A stretch of DNA of 64,000 nt from Synaphobranchus kaupii (Eukaryota; Chordata; Actinopteri; Anguilliformes; Synaphobranchidae), in the NCBI GenBank assembly GCA_029718625.1, contig CM056380.1, forward strand, positions 42,951,689-43,015,688, written 5' to 3'. The translations under genes were made by a program, and so were the position numbers. Of the stretch, positions 11,847 to 22,925 are shown piece by piece. Within the stretch, counting starts at the first letter, position 1; each line of letters starts with the position of its first letter. The notes below the pieces were generated by a model. That model was not told the DNA's origin and searched no databases. It saw only the letters and a program-made list of their open reading frames with translations.

Positions 11847-14795
11847 GGCCCGTCCACACCAAGAACAACAGCTATAATGATAACTACAACGATAATGATG
11901 TGAGCATCCACACTGATGAACGATAATGTTCTGTAAACAGTGGCACCAAGCACGTGCTGCACGCTCCAGCTGTCGCCAGCTTGTAAATTCTGATGGATTT
12001 TGATTAGCTGTCAGTGTTTCTATTGTTCATCAAATCGCTCTGAAAGTGATCCCAACGATATCGTTCCTCACTGTCATTGTCGTTATGGTTGTGGTGTGGA
12101 CTCCGCCATTCACTTGAGTTAGAACGATTTTTAAAACGATATTTATAGTTGTCGTTATAGTTATGGTTTATCAGTGTGGATGCACACATAGTTATTGTTA
12201 TAGTTATGGTTCATCAGTGTGGATGCTCACAGTTATCGTTATAGTTATCGTACATCAGTGTGGAAGCTCACATAGTTATCGTTAATGTGTGGATGCACAC
12301 AGAGTTATCGTTATAGTTATCGTTCATCAGTGTGCATGCTCACATAGTTATTGTTAAAGTTATGGTTCATCAGTGTGGATGCTCACATAGTTATCATTAT
12401 AGTGATGGTTCATCAGAGTGGATGCTCACATAGTTATCGTTAGAGTTATCATTCATCAGTGTGGATGCTCACATAGTTATCGTTATAGTTATCGTTCATC
12501 AGTGTGGATGCTCACATAGTTATCGTTATAGTTATCGTTTATCAGTGTGGATGCTCACAGTTATCATTATAGTTGTCGTTATAGTTATGGTTCATCAGTG
12601 TGGATGCTCACAGTTATCGTTATAGTTATCGTTGTCGTTATAGCTCTGGTTCATCAGTGTGGATGCTCACAGTTATCATTATAGTTATAGTTGTTGTTAT
12701 AGTTATGGTTCATCAGTATGGATGTGCACATTGTTATCATTATAGTTATGGTTCATCAGTGTGGATGCTCACATAGTTATCGTTATAGTTGTTGTTACAG
12801 TTATGGTTCATCAGTGTGGATGCCCACATAGTTGTCGTTATAGTGATGGTTCATCAGTACGGATGCTCACATAGTTATTGTTATAGTTCATCAGTGTGGA
12901 TGCTCACATAGTCATCGTTATAGTTATAGTTCATCAGTATGGATGCTCACATAGTCATCGTTATAGTTACAGTTGTTGTTATAGTTATGGTTCATCAGTG
13001 TGGATGCCCACATAGTTGTCGTTATAGTGATGGTTCATCAGAGTGGATGCTCACATAGTTATCGTTATAGTTATGGTTCATCCGTGTGGATGCTCACATA
13101 GTTATCGTTATAGTTATGGTTCATCAGTGTGGATGCCCACATAGTTATCGTTATAGTTATCGTTCATCAGTGTGGATGCTCACATAGTTGTCGTTATAGT
13201 TATGGTTCATCAGTGTGGATGCTCACAGTTATCGTTATAGTTATGGTTCATCAGTGTGGATGCCCACATAGTTGTCGTTATAGTGATGGTTCATCAGTGT
13301 GGATGCTCACATAGTTGTCGTTATAGTTATTGTTCATCCGTGTGGATGCTCACATAGTTATCGTTATAGTTATTGTTCATCAGTGTGGATGCTCACATAG
13401 TTATCGTTATAGTTATTGTTCATCAGTGTGGATGCACACATAGTTATCGTTATAGTTATCGTTCATCAGTGTGGATGCTCACAGTTATCGTTATAGTTAT
13501 GGTTCATCAGTGTGGATGCCCACATAGTTGTCGTTATAGTGATGGTTCATCAGAGTGGATGCTCACATAGTTATCGTTATAGTGATGGTTCATCAGAGTG
13601 GATGCTCACAGTTATCGTTATAGTTATGGTTCATCAGTGTGGATGCCCACATAGTTGTCGTTATAGTGATGGTTCATCAGTGTGGATGCTCACAGTTATT
13701 GTTATAGTTCATCAGTATGGATGCTCACATAGTTGTCGTTAATCAGTGTGGATGCTCACAGTCATCATTATAGTTATAGTTGTCGTTATAGTTATGGTTC
13801 ATCAGTATGGATGCTCACATAGTTGTCGTTAATCAGTGTGGATGCTCACATAGTTATCGTTATAGTTACAGTTGTCGTTATAGTTATGGGTCATCAGTGT
13901 GGATGCCCACATAGTTGTCGTTATAGTTATGGTTCATCAGAGTGGATGCTCACATAGTTATCGTTATAGTTATGGTTCATCAGTGTGGATGCTCACAGTT
14001 ATCGTTATAGTTACAGTTGTCGTTAGTTATGGGTCATCAGTGTGGATGCTCACATAGTTATCGTTACAGTTGTTGTTCTAGTTCATCAGTATGGATGCTC
14101 ACATAGTTATCATTATAGTTACAGTTGTTGTTATAGTTCATCAGTATGGATGCTCATAGTTATCGTTATAGTTACAGTTGTCGTTATAGTGATGGTTCAT
14201 CAGTGTGGATGCTCACATAGTTATCATTATAGTTACAGTTGTTGTTATAGTTCATCAGTATGGATGCTCACATAGTTATCGTTATAGTTACAGTTGTTGT
14301 TATAGTTCATCAGTATGGATGCTCATAGTTATCGTTATAGTTACAGTTGTCGTTATAGTGATGGTTCATCAGTGTGGATGCTCACATAGTTATGGTTCAT
14401 CAGTGTGGATGCTCACATAGTTGTCGTTATAGTGATGGTTTCATCAGTGTGGATGCTCACATAGTTGTCGTTACAGTTATGGGTCATCAGTGTGGATGCT
14501 CACATAGTTATGGTTCATCAGTGTGGATGCTCACATAGTTATGGTTCATCAGTGTGGATGCTCACATAGTTGTCGTTAATCAGTGTGGATGCTCACATAG
14601 TCATCGTTATAGTTATAGTTGTCGTTATAGTTATGGTTCATCAGTGTGGATGCTCACATAGTTATCGTTATAGTTACAGTTGTCGTTATAGTTATGGTTC
14701 ATCAGTGTGGATGCTCACATAGTTGTCGTTATGGTTCATCAGTGGGATGCTCACATAGTTATCGTTATAGTTATCGTTGTTGGTGTGGACGGGCT
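11847..14795. mobile_element. Nested TTAA-flanked element with expanded core
   Basis: Terminal inverted repeats read GGCCCGTCCACACCAA on the left and, on the minus strand from the right, AGCCCGTCCACACCAA, each followed by a similar AAC/GATAAC-rich stretch. TTAA lies directly outside both ends (11,843-11,846; 14,796-14,799), the target of piggyBac and Kolobok-type elements. No transposase is present; the interior is entirely tandem repeat. Confidence 0.85.
11870..14775. repeat. Irregular ~43-bp array inside the TTAA element
   Basis: Several dozen units built from CATCAGTGTGGATGCTCACA and TAGTTATCGTTATAGTTATG, varying from about 27 to 60 bp. The motifs resemble the subterminal sequence of the host element, so the array appears to have grown from its own ends. 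All plus-strand open frames here (HQCGCSHSYRYSY-type) are repeat artefacts. Confidence 0.92.
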
Positions 14796-14996
14796 TTAAC
14801 TCGTGGCGCATGGAATGTTGGCAGTTGAAAGCTGGTTCTCCAACAAAAATAAATATGAACAACATACAACTGTTTGTTTTCTTCTGAATGAAATGCAAAG
14901 AACATTTAACCGTTTGTACACAAAATGCAAAGCGCATTTTACTTTTTGTGCACAAAATGCAGTAAGTTTTGTTACCTTTGGTTCCCCATATGAGTG

Positions 14997-16099
14997 AGAT
15001 CCTTCCTCTGATGGTCGGTCATCTCACATTACACAGCTGGGTCGGGGCGGAGGCCTGTGGCTGAGGATTGGGAAGAAGGACTCTACGGGGCCTTGACCGA
15101 TTTGCTATAAAATGGCTATTTGCACAGGGTGGCAGTATCGAAATTAAAACGACTCATTTGGTTTTGGCTACAAGAATCAAGTTAAAGGCCATCCATTTTA
15201 TGAGGCAAATGAATGACGAGGCAGCACGCTGGCAAAATAAGCTGGACACAATTACAAAAGAAAGAAAATGAGTGGCTAGCTATACGAGTAAACATTAAAT
15301 ATCTAGCTTAGCACGTTAGCGAGTTAAGGGTGGGCTAATGTTAGTTAGCAAACAATATTAGCAAGCTACAAACTAGCAGTGCAGAGGCACTTCATAATGC
15401 TGTAACTTTTCTGTCAGAGTTGAGGAACATTTGTAAAGCAATGCAACCAAATACAAAACAAACTTTTTTTTTGGCTAGTGGTGACACTTTCTCGAGTCTA
15501 CACACATACCATTTTGATTGAGTTATTCTTTTTGAATGGAATTGAATCAATAAGCTAACCAATAGAAAATTAGAAACTGTTTGAACATCATATTATGACT
15601 ATATACAAATCCTGTATTAGTGTTCATGAATGCATTTCAAAAATTTGTAATTTCTTCAAATGTGAATAGACCTATGAATAGTTCCAGCATGTGCAGTAAA
15701 ACTGTTCCTGCAGCTTTTGCGGCAGGCAGTGCTGCACAAAGAGATACTATTTAAAGGGGATGTAAATGTATTAGTGCACACTGAACAAAACCGTGTTCCA
15801 AAACAAATAAATACCATCATCATTTCTATATAACCAGTATATGTATTACGAGATATTGGTCCAACCGAATAGAAAAACGAGGCTAAACCACCTATGTCGC
15901 CTCTGGCGGAACGAGACGTGCTTTTCACCTTCAGGAAGAAGAGTGCGCCTTCATCTTTAAAAAAAAAAAAACGTAACCATAACAGGTTACGGTTGGTACG
16001 GCTACCGTGTGCGGTGAAAACAGAGCAGCCTGGAGGCAAGGAAAGCAGGGGTGACTCATCGTACAGAAGGGGGGGGGGGGGGAGCGCCGGTTGGCAAGC
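14997..16099. other. Unassigned sequence
   Basis: No gene recognised. The region 15,270-15,400 has repeated GCTAGC/GTTAGC motifs typical of degraded fish repeats. A run of A lies at 15,958-15,971 and of G at 16,069-16,083. Confidence 0.4.
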
Positions 16100-16612
16100 C
16101 ACGGAACACGCGTATCACAAAGAGAACCTGATGCGCCGGCTCCTTAAGGGGGGCGCACGGCGTGTGATAAGGAGGGCGCGTCTGTGCTCAGAGTCCCCCA
16201 CAATAAGCCCTCCGAGGATCCCGGGGGGGGGGGAAGGGGGGTTTTTGGGGGGCAGTTTGAGACAAAGAGGGGCAGCCCCTTGTGAGCCCCCCTGAAGAGC
16301 AGATCTTTCAGCTGCCCCCCCCCACCATCACCAGGCCCGCCCCCCTTTCCTGGTCGCTAAGCCACCTCCTCCCCTGTCCCCCTCCTCCTCCTCTTCCTCC
16401 TCCCCACCTCCTCTGCTCGGCAGGTTTTCCGCGAGTCCTCGGCAGCAGCTGACAAAGGGAGAGGCAGAGCGCAGCTCGCCGTGTAGAAGTGTCGCCATCC
16501 GGGACGGCGTTCTGTGGACGCCATGCGGGAGCCCGGCTCTTCTGAAAGGCTCTAAACGCACAGCTGGGGAGGGAAAGGGGGGGGGGCGTGTACGCGTGTC
16601 ACGGAGACAGAC

Positions 16613-16698
<86 letters not shown>

Positions 16699-17450
16699 CA
16701 CTGAGAGGGTCAAAGCAACAAGAGGAGGAGAAGAAGAAGAAGAGGAGGAGGAGGAGAAGGAGGAGGGGGGCAGTGGTGCTGGTTGTGGAGGAGGAGAAGA
16801 AGGGGAGGAGAGGGGAGGGAGGATGGAGACAGTAGTGGATAGGGAGGGGGTGCGCACGGGGGAAAAAAGGATATCTTGTACTTCCCTGAATGGAAGCTGC
16901 TAACAGTGCGCTTGTTTTGGCAGCGGGAAAAAATATTAAAGCAGAAGCGACGGGTCGCCGCGGAGACGGCAGGCGCAGGGGACCCGGGGATACACACGGC
17001 TCTCGGAGCGGGCGGGATTTTCCCTCCCCAGCTCCCCCCCCCCCCCCCCCCCTCCCAGAATGCAGACCCGCGCACAGCCATGCCTCTCGGCTGAAGACCC
17101 AAAAGCATGCTGGATGTCAACCTGCTCCTCACAAGCTGTAGGGTAAGCCTGGTCGTCGCTGCCCCCCCCCCCCCCCGCCCCCCCAGAGACGCGGTACAGG
17201 GGTCTGCGGGGGAGGGGGAGGTAGAAAGAGAGAGAGCGAGCGTGCGTGTGTGTGTGTGTGGGGGGGTTTGCTGTTTAACTGAACCGCGACTACCGCGATA
17301 CGCGATTTCGCGGCTTCAAGTTGGGGTCTGTTACGCCGTTTGTGCCCCCCCCTCCCCCATCCCAGATCCCCTGGAGGTGTGCGTCGGGCGACAGCTCACC
17401 TGAGGAAGATGACTCAATGCGCTGGCGTCGGACGCCTTTGCGTTTCTGAA
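16100..17450 (+). promoter_or_regulatory. tunar: GC-rich CpG-island-like promoter region of tunar
   Basis: This stretch is far richer in G, C and CpG than its surroundings and sits immediately upstream of and over the predicted first tunar exon. It contains long C runs (17,036-17,052; 17,161-17,176), an ACGC repeat and a CT repeat. There is no convincing TATA box, as expected of CpG-island promoters. The assignment rests on position and composition only. Non-ATG or short open frames crossing it (for example 16,890-17,141) are unrecognised and could be leader uORFs or chance. Confidence 0.45.
16596..16835. repeat. (ACGC)n, (CT)n and GA-rich simple repeats
   Basis: Three adjoining simple repeats: ACGC tetramers at about 16,612-16,660, CT dinucleotides at 16,664-16,697, then a purine-rich GGA/GAA tract to 16,835. 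The purine/pyrimidine asymmetry could allow triplex formation next to the tunar promoter. ORFs called across them are artefacts. Confidence 0.85.
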
Positions 17451-19133
17451 AGGTATCCAGGCGTCCAATCAATCAGGCTTGTTGTTGTCGAGGGCTTTTT
17501 TTGCACCGCGAGTTCCCCGTCGAGAGAAGTTGCTCGCCGCGACGCCGCGGACTTCAATGCGTATTATTTCTGCCTCCCGTTGTTACCGCCGTTGCGTCTA
17601 AGGCAGTGTGGTGAAACATTAACGCATCGCTCTGTGCATTAGGGGGGCTGTTTATCGGGGTTTGTTTTCTTTCAGGGCTGCCTGCGTCCGTTAAGTGTGG
17701 TCCAGCCTCGCCACGCTGCTGTTTCTGAACGGGGAGGGCAGCATGAGGGGGGAAAGGGGTCCGAATTCGGAGCCACTGTCCGTATGTCTGTCTGTACCCT
17801 GTCTCGCTACGTCCCTGCTGCTCAGTGTCTCCCTGTCTTGTGTCTGTCCCAGATAACTGCCAGCATCCTGGGGAGGCTATCGGCTGCCACAATGGGCACG
17901 ACAGTCATCACCATCGAGGAGGTGCGTGCGCAGGAGGGCAAGGAGGAGCGAGAAGAATCCATACTGGCCATGCTGGGGATCGTCGGGACCTTCCTCAACC
18001 TCTTCGTCATCGTCTTTGTTTACATCTACACCACCCTGTGAAGGGGTAGCACCCCCCACCCCCCACCCCCCCGTGAAAGTGAGAGCGCCGCGGACATGAT
18101 CGGACGTCGCCCCCGGAGACCGGCTGTGGACCGGACCGGGGGAGACGCAGCCGGGCCGGCGCCGGGGAGATAACATTGGGCCGGCAGCGCAACGGGAGCA
18201 GGCCGGACTGCGGTTTCGTCCGAATGCGCCCCCCAGGTTCTACTCGACTCGTCCTGGACTCTGATACTTAAAAGCAATTCTCTGAAGGAGAGGGGTTGAT
18301 AAAAACTCATTTTAAAAGGAATTATAAATCGATTTTGGATTAACTGATTGAAAGCGTGCAGTGAATAAAGACTTAACATGTAAAACGTACGGCCCTGGAT
18401 GTGGACGAGCCTTCGCCAGAGGAACTGTGTGGCAGAATAAAGAACCCAAACCTTTAGGGACAGGTCTTTTCTTTTCTTTTTTTTCCCTTTTTTTTTTTGA
18501 GTGCTTGGCAGACATCGGACGGTACGTTTCCCTGACAACCTGGCACCCGGGGAGCTTTGTAGAGCGTTGCCCATGTGTGTCCAAAAGCCAGGACTCTGAT
18601 TAAAGAGATTTTATCAGCCCCCCCCCCCCCCTTTGCCCTTCCCCTCCCCCCAAAAAAAATGTTCTGGGGGAATGACGGCAGCCAGCATTGACGAAGCTTC
18701 CTTATTTGTTTTTTTTTTGTCCATATTTCAAGACCAAACCAGAGAGGAAGATCTGCAATAAACAAAAAAAGGACAGAGCGGAAAGATATTTTTATATGAG
18801 GAAAAAAAAATAATGAAACTCGCTGGCTATTATGACGAAATCGCCGCACGGAGGTGGAGTCGGGGGGGGCACTTACCCGCCGCAGGAGGAAAGGACCGTG
18901 TTGCTAATACTAACACAAATGACCCTACTAACACTTGGGCAGTCTGCATTTCCGTCAAGTGCTGCTTGGTTATCGAGAGAAAAAAAGGGAATCTCTTTTT
19001 ACTGTGTGCATTCACGTTTGATTTCAGAATAGTGTCAGCAGTCCGTTTGTGTACAAAGGAGGAGAGGCTTTTATAAATATATGAATACACTCTTAGATGT
19101 ACTACTGTGCAATAGGTAATTTGACCAATAAAA
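17107..19133 (+). ncRNA. tunar: tunar/megamind transcript (approximate, 2-3 exons)
   Basis: The extent is inferred. A first-exon end is suggested by a good donor (G|GTAAGC) after 17,142. Last-exon starts are suggested by acceptors before 17,676 (TTTCTTTCAG, strong) and before 17,853 (TGTCCCAG). The microprotein ORF lies in the last exon. Downstream, AATAAA signals stand at 18,364, 18,436, 18,757 and 19,127, so the 3' end could be at any of these. The moderately AT-rich stretch 18,231-18,460 inside the 3' region looks unique and may correspond to the conserved megamind segment, but I cannot confirm this. The 5' end is not determined and probably lies upstream of 17,107 in the GC-rich region. 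Confidence 0.55.
17892..18041 (+). CDS. tunar: pTUNAR microprotein (TUNAR/megamind ORF), 49 aa
   Basis: A 49-codon ORF starting MGTTVITIEEVRAQEGKEER and ending with the hydrophobic run that finishes FVYIYTTL. TUNAR was first described as a conserved lncRNA (megamind or linc-birc6 in zebrafish) and later shown to encode a small ER-membrane protein that modulates calcium handling, with SERCA2 as reported partner, in neural and beta cells. Seen here: an acidic N-terminal part (residues ~9-22), one membrane-spanning segment (residues ~24-46) and the hallmark EES-LAMLGI-GT-LNL-VI-FVYIYTTL pattern, which matches mammalian pTUNAR almost residue for residue (human is 48 aa). The ATG has A at -3 and G at +4, a strong context. 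Neighbouring birc6 on the opposite strand supports orthology with linc-birc6. The N-terminal dozen residues differ from mammals. In-frame upstream codons are open, so a longer form is possible. Confidence 0.95.
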   Translation: MGTTVITIEEVRAQEGKEEREESILAMLGIVGTFLNLFVIVFVYIYTTL

Positions 19134-20150
19134 ATGAGACTGTATCAATGAGAGCGTGGCGGTGTTGATGGGGGATTTACGGCCACGCGCAGGTTTTTTT
19201 TTTTTTTTTTTGGCGCTTGGATTACGGGGGGGGGGGGGGGGCGGAGTGATGCGATGACAAAGGTGAAGTGACGGCCCGTAATGAGGGGCAGTAAAAGTTG
19301 GCAAACGGTGTTACACGAGTCATCGGTCACCGACGCGGGCTTTCGGCCACGCGACCCGTGGTCGTCGTGGAGATGACAGCTGTCAATCAGTGCGAGGACG
19401 CTGCACTGCTTGTTGTTTGGGAGGGTTTGAAGGAGGTGAACAGGGAGGGAGTTTGACTGCACGGGGAAATTAGCATCCGGGCAGAAACCCTTGCTGCAGG
19501 TACAAATCACATGCCTGTACATGACATCAATCGGCAAACGCTATGGCGACAGAGATAGTGCTTAGAAACTTACAGCGAGCTATACAGTGAGGAATTTAGA
19601 TTCTGTGTGGTGTGGGGGGGGGGTACAGTGGGGAATTATAAATTCTGTGTTGGGGGGTGGGGTACCGTCGGACATGATCTAATACTGTGTTGTAGTGAGA
19701 TACTGTGGGTAACGGTAATTAGTTGTGGAAGGGGGGTTACTATGGGTCATTTAAATTCTAGAGGATAGAGGGTTACTATGAGTCATTTTAACGGAGTGTG
19801 CCAGGGGGCTACTGTGGTAAGGGGATACTATTTCCTGAAAAATAGCTGATATAATGTACCGAGTCAAACCCAGTCAGTATGTTCCAGATCAAATGCTCCA
19901 GTCAGCGGTCGTGGCCGGTCATATTCAGCTGTGATGGAGAGGATATTCTGGTGTCACGTCATGCATTTCAAAGGAAGAGGGACGAAAGTGTGAGAGATAT
20001 CCGTCTCAATTACGGTTTCCCATTCAGAGGGGCGTACGGTACAGAACACAGAGCCAAAGCTAGGCTTTCAGTGCAACCCTTCCATTACAGCACACAGCAC
20101 ACAGACACTGAACCACTTCATGTCCTGTAACACAAGAGCGCGTCACGTTT
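18042..20150. other. tunar 3' region and flank
   Basis: Downstream of the microprotein stop there are no further credible ORFs. T runs (18,470-18,500; 19,194-19,211), C/G runs (18,619-18,631; 19,226-19,241) and four AATAAA signals are present. A degenerate ~60-bp local repeat (gtggggaattataaattctgtgt type) lies at 19,585-19,830. Confidence 0.45.
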
Positions 20151-20159
20151 CTCTCTGCG

Positions 20160-20601
20160 CTTATGTGCGAGTGTGTGTGCGCGTTCGTATGCTTATGGTA
20201 GCGTTTTAAGTGTGTGCAAACTCAAATGTGTGTGTGTGCATATGTGCACATTTGCATGCTTATGGTAGTGTTTTAACAGTGCAATGCAAATGTGTGTGTA
20301 TTCACATGCATATGTTAGTGTTTTAACAGTGCTTTAACTCAAGAGTATGATTGTGTACACTTGTATTCCATTTTCTGTGTATGTGTTAGGGCAGTACACA
20401 GTGCATTTGGGAGATAGGTAGTGCGTCTGTGTGTGTGCATGCGTATAAAGCTGGCAGGCAATGCATACATGTGTGTACGCGTGCTCGCACCAGTGTGCGT
20501 GTGCTGCACGCAGGTGTGTGTGTGTGTGTGTGTGTGCTGCACTTGCGTGTGTTTGTGTCTGTATGTGCGTGTCCATGTGCGTGTGTGTGCATATGTGTGT
20601 G

Positions 20602-20641
<40 letters not shown>

Positions 20642-20723
20642 AGCGTGTGTGCATATGTGTGTGCCTGTGTGTGTGTGTGTGTGTGTGTGTGTGAGAGCGT
20701 GTGTGCATATGTGTGTGCCTGTG

Positions 20724-20800
<77 letters not shown>

Positions 20801-20827
20801 GAGCGTGTGTGCATATGTGTGTGCCTG

Positions 20828-20907
<80 letters not shown>

Positions 20908-20923
20908 AGCGTGTGTGCCTGTG

Positions 20924-20977
<54 letters not shown>

Positions 20978-20995
20978 TGTGTGTGTGTACAGGGG
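20160..20995. repeat. Long (GT)n compound microsatellite
   Basis: GT-rich throughout, nearly pure GT from about 20,600 to 20,985, with recurring GAGAGCGTGTGTGCATATG interruptions that show segmental duplication inside the array. The His/Thr and Cys/Val ORFs on the two strands are artefacts. Long alternating purine-pyrimidine DNA could adopt the Z form. Confidence 0.95.
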
Positions 20996-22730
20996 TGAGG
21001 CAGAGGGAGAGCAGAGGTAGGTAGGTAGGGAGAGAGGTAGGGAGAGAGGTAGGGAGAGGAAAGGAGAGGGTGACTAACAGCAGTGAGCACATTGTACACG
21101 TTGTACCTTCAGCTGTCTGTCCAAACCCAGCGACAGCCAAGCGGCTATAAAAACACACGCTCACGCATGGAGCCCATAAATCAGCCGCGCTCACCGCTCC
21201 CGCTCAATTTACAGCCGCCGCGTCTGCTTCCTGCTGACCACGTCCGCACACACCCAAGCCGCTGGAGTACCAGACTGGGGGGAGGAGGAAGGGGGGGGCT
21301 GCTTTTTTTTTTTTTTACAAGGACAGCAGCTGACCACAGGAACATTATGGCATCCGAGTGGGACAGTCGCGTCACAAGGTGACAGTTGTGTGTGTGTGTG
21401 GGGGGGGGAATCGCAAAAAAAATTACCACGCCCCCAAAAGGAAATCCAAGCCGCCAAACTAGCGGGAATAAGCCATTTCTATTCGGTAGAAAAAGTACAA
21501 AACGTCTTTGTTGCTTTATGGGTCCAAACCACCTTTGATGAAATCAACCCACCCGTTTTAATAGCCATCCTGGGGAGGGCAGCAGAGGTCAATGTGCTGT
21601 TGGATGAAGTATATAAACCCCCCTGGGTTCTCTAGTGGTCTGTGCTGTCAGGAGTACGGACTGTGTCAGCTTCCAGTGGCGGTTAACATGAGTGACAGTA
21701 AATGGTACTGTCTGCACCACACTCAGAGCTGGAATAATCTTAAATCATATCTATTTGCTGATGGGGAGGGGGGGTAATTACATGGCGCTAAATGATCTTC
21801 ATTAATTGCTCTGGCGCATTAGCGCTCGCGACACTTTCAACAGAGAGAGGCCCCCCCCCCCGGCCCGAATCTTCCCATTCCGTGACTACAACACAAAAGC
21901 ACGGGCTAATTGCGCTCCCGTTTTACAAGCTGTGATTTCGCACGCGGTACATGGGGGGGGGGGGGGGTGGAGAGGAGGAAGGAATAAAAAATTAAAAAAT
22001 ACAAAGATTTGAATTAAAACAGATGAGCTTTGCAGTGACATTAAAAGGCATTACCTCTCACTAATGGTTTAAGTTCCCTTGATGGAGAACGCCGCTCTGG
22101 CATAATGCATCCCCAGGATGCTGGTGACTGATGAGGGACAAGCTGCTACGCGCCGTCACCCGCGCGCGGATTACGACCGGGGAGCAAGATGGCGGCCGTG
22201 GAGGGGCGGGCGGGCGGTAAGACCCAGGAGGGGGGAGGGGGCTGCTTCCGTCACATAAATCAAGGCTCAGCTGTCGTTCGTCACTCCGAAAACAGTCCAG
22301 GACGTTTGCCTTTCTACTTACGCTGTTTGTGTTACGCTACCCTAAACGAATGCCATTTCTTTTTCAGCTGAAAGTAGACCAAAGTCAATTTGGGTGCGTG
22401 AGTGCAGTCGTGCGTACGTGTGTGGAGGAGGGGGGAGGGGGCCATGGCTTTTCCCTTCTTAAATAAAAATGTGCAGAGATTACACCATTTTGTTTGGCTG
22501 TTGCTGGTCTAACGCAAACACATTCATTTGAAATGAAGATCACATTTCCTCCCTGTATGTACCAGGGTCGTTATCTAACACGGCTGGAAAAAAAAAAAAC
22601 ATCAACCAGCATCAGAACAGCCGATAACCAGAAAGAGCAATGAAGCTGTGCGTATGGTGTTTAAGGCTGAAGGAGGCAAAACCTCCCACCCTGTACAAAC
22701 GCAAGGACAACATGCACCCATATTATACAT
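20996..22730. other. Unassigned; candidate conserved non-coding near 21,780-22,150
   Basis: No gene recognised. The 21,780-22,150 stretch is unique, with homeodomain-like cores (cattaattgctc, gggctaattgcgc). aagatggcggccgtgg at 22,187 matches a YY1-type motif. T, C and G runs are scattered. Confidence 0.35.
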
Positions 22731-22734
22731 TCAT

Positions 22735-22925
22735 ATATTTGCTAGCATTTTTGGCATTTTGCAGATGCTCCTATCGAGAGCCATTAAGCTCACATACTTT
22801 CCATATAACCCATTTATACAAGTGGATCCTCACTGAAGCGGTTCAGGTTAAAATACCCTGCTGAATGGCAGTGGCCTCACCTTGGGACATGAACCTACTG
22901 AACCAGCTACTGAGCTGCAAGCCCT
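22735..22925 (-). repeat. Old, diverged tRNA-SINE (L2-type tail)
   Basis: GCATTTTGCAGATGCTCCTA and cactgaagcggttcaggtta align with the better-preserved copies at 36,446 and 40,061, but many positions differ and the tRNA-like head is degraded. Confidence 0.6.

Larger units (their letters stand above)
11418..14990. mobile_element. Non-autonomous TIR element with 6-bp TSD
   Basis: The ends are inverted repeats of about 110 bp: the left begins TATGGGGCGCCA and contains CTGCATTTTGTGTACAAAA; the right, read on the minus strand, begins TATGGGGAACCA and contains CTGCATTTTGTGCACAAAA. It is flanked by TGAGTG on both sides (11,412-11,417 and 14,991-14,996). No transposase is seen. A 6-bp duplication is reported for the IS3EU superfamily among others, but the family is not proven. 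Most of its length is a second, nested element. Confidence 0.85.

Noticed and set aside
13129..14828. Many short plus-strand ORFs (HQCGCSHSYRYS type)
   Set aside because: They are frames of the ~43-bp transposon-derived array; no start context, no family.
16890..17141. 83-aa ORF ending at the predicted first tunar donor
   Set aside because: ATG-started but Arg/Pro/Gly-rich from GC content; no recognised family. At most a leader uORF.
20334..21194. 286-aa His/Thr ORF and the Cys/Val ORFs opposite
   Set aside because: Direct translation of a GT/CA microsatellite with no other sequence content.
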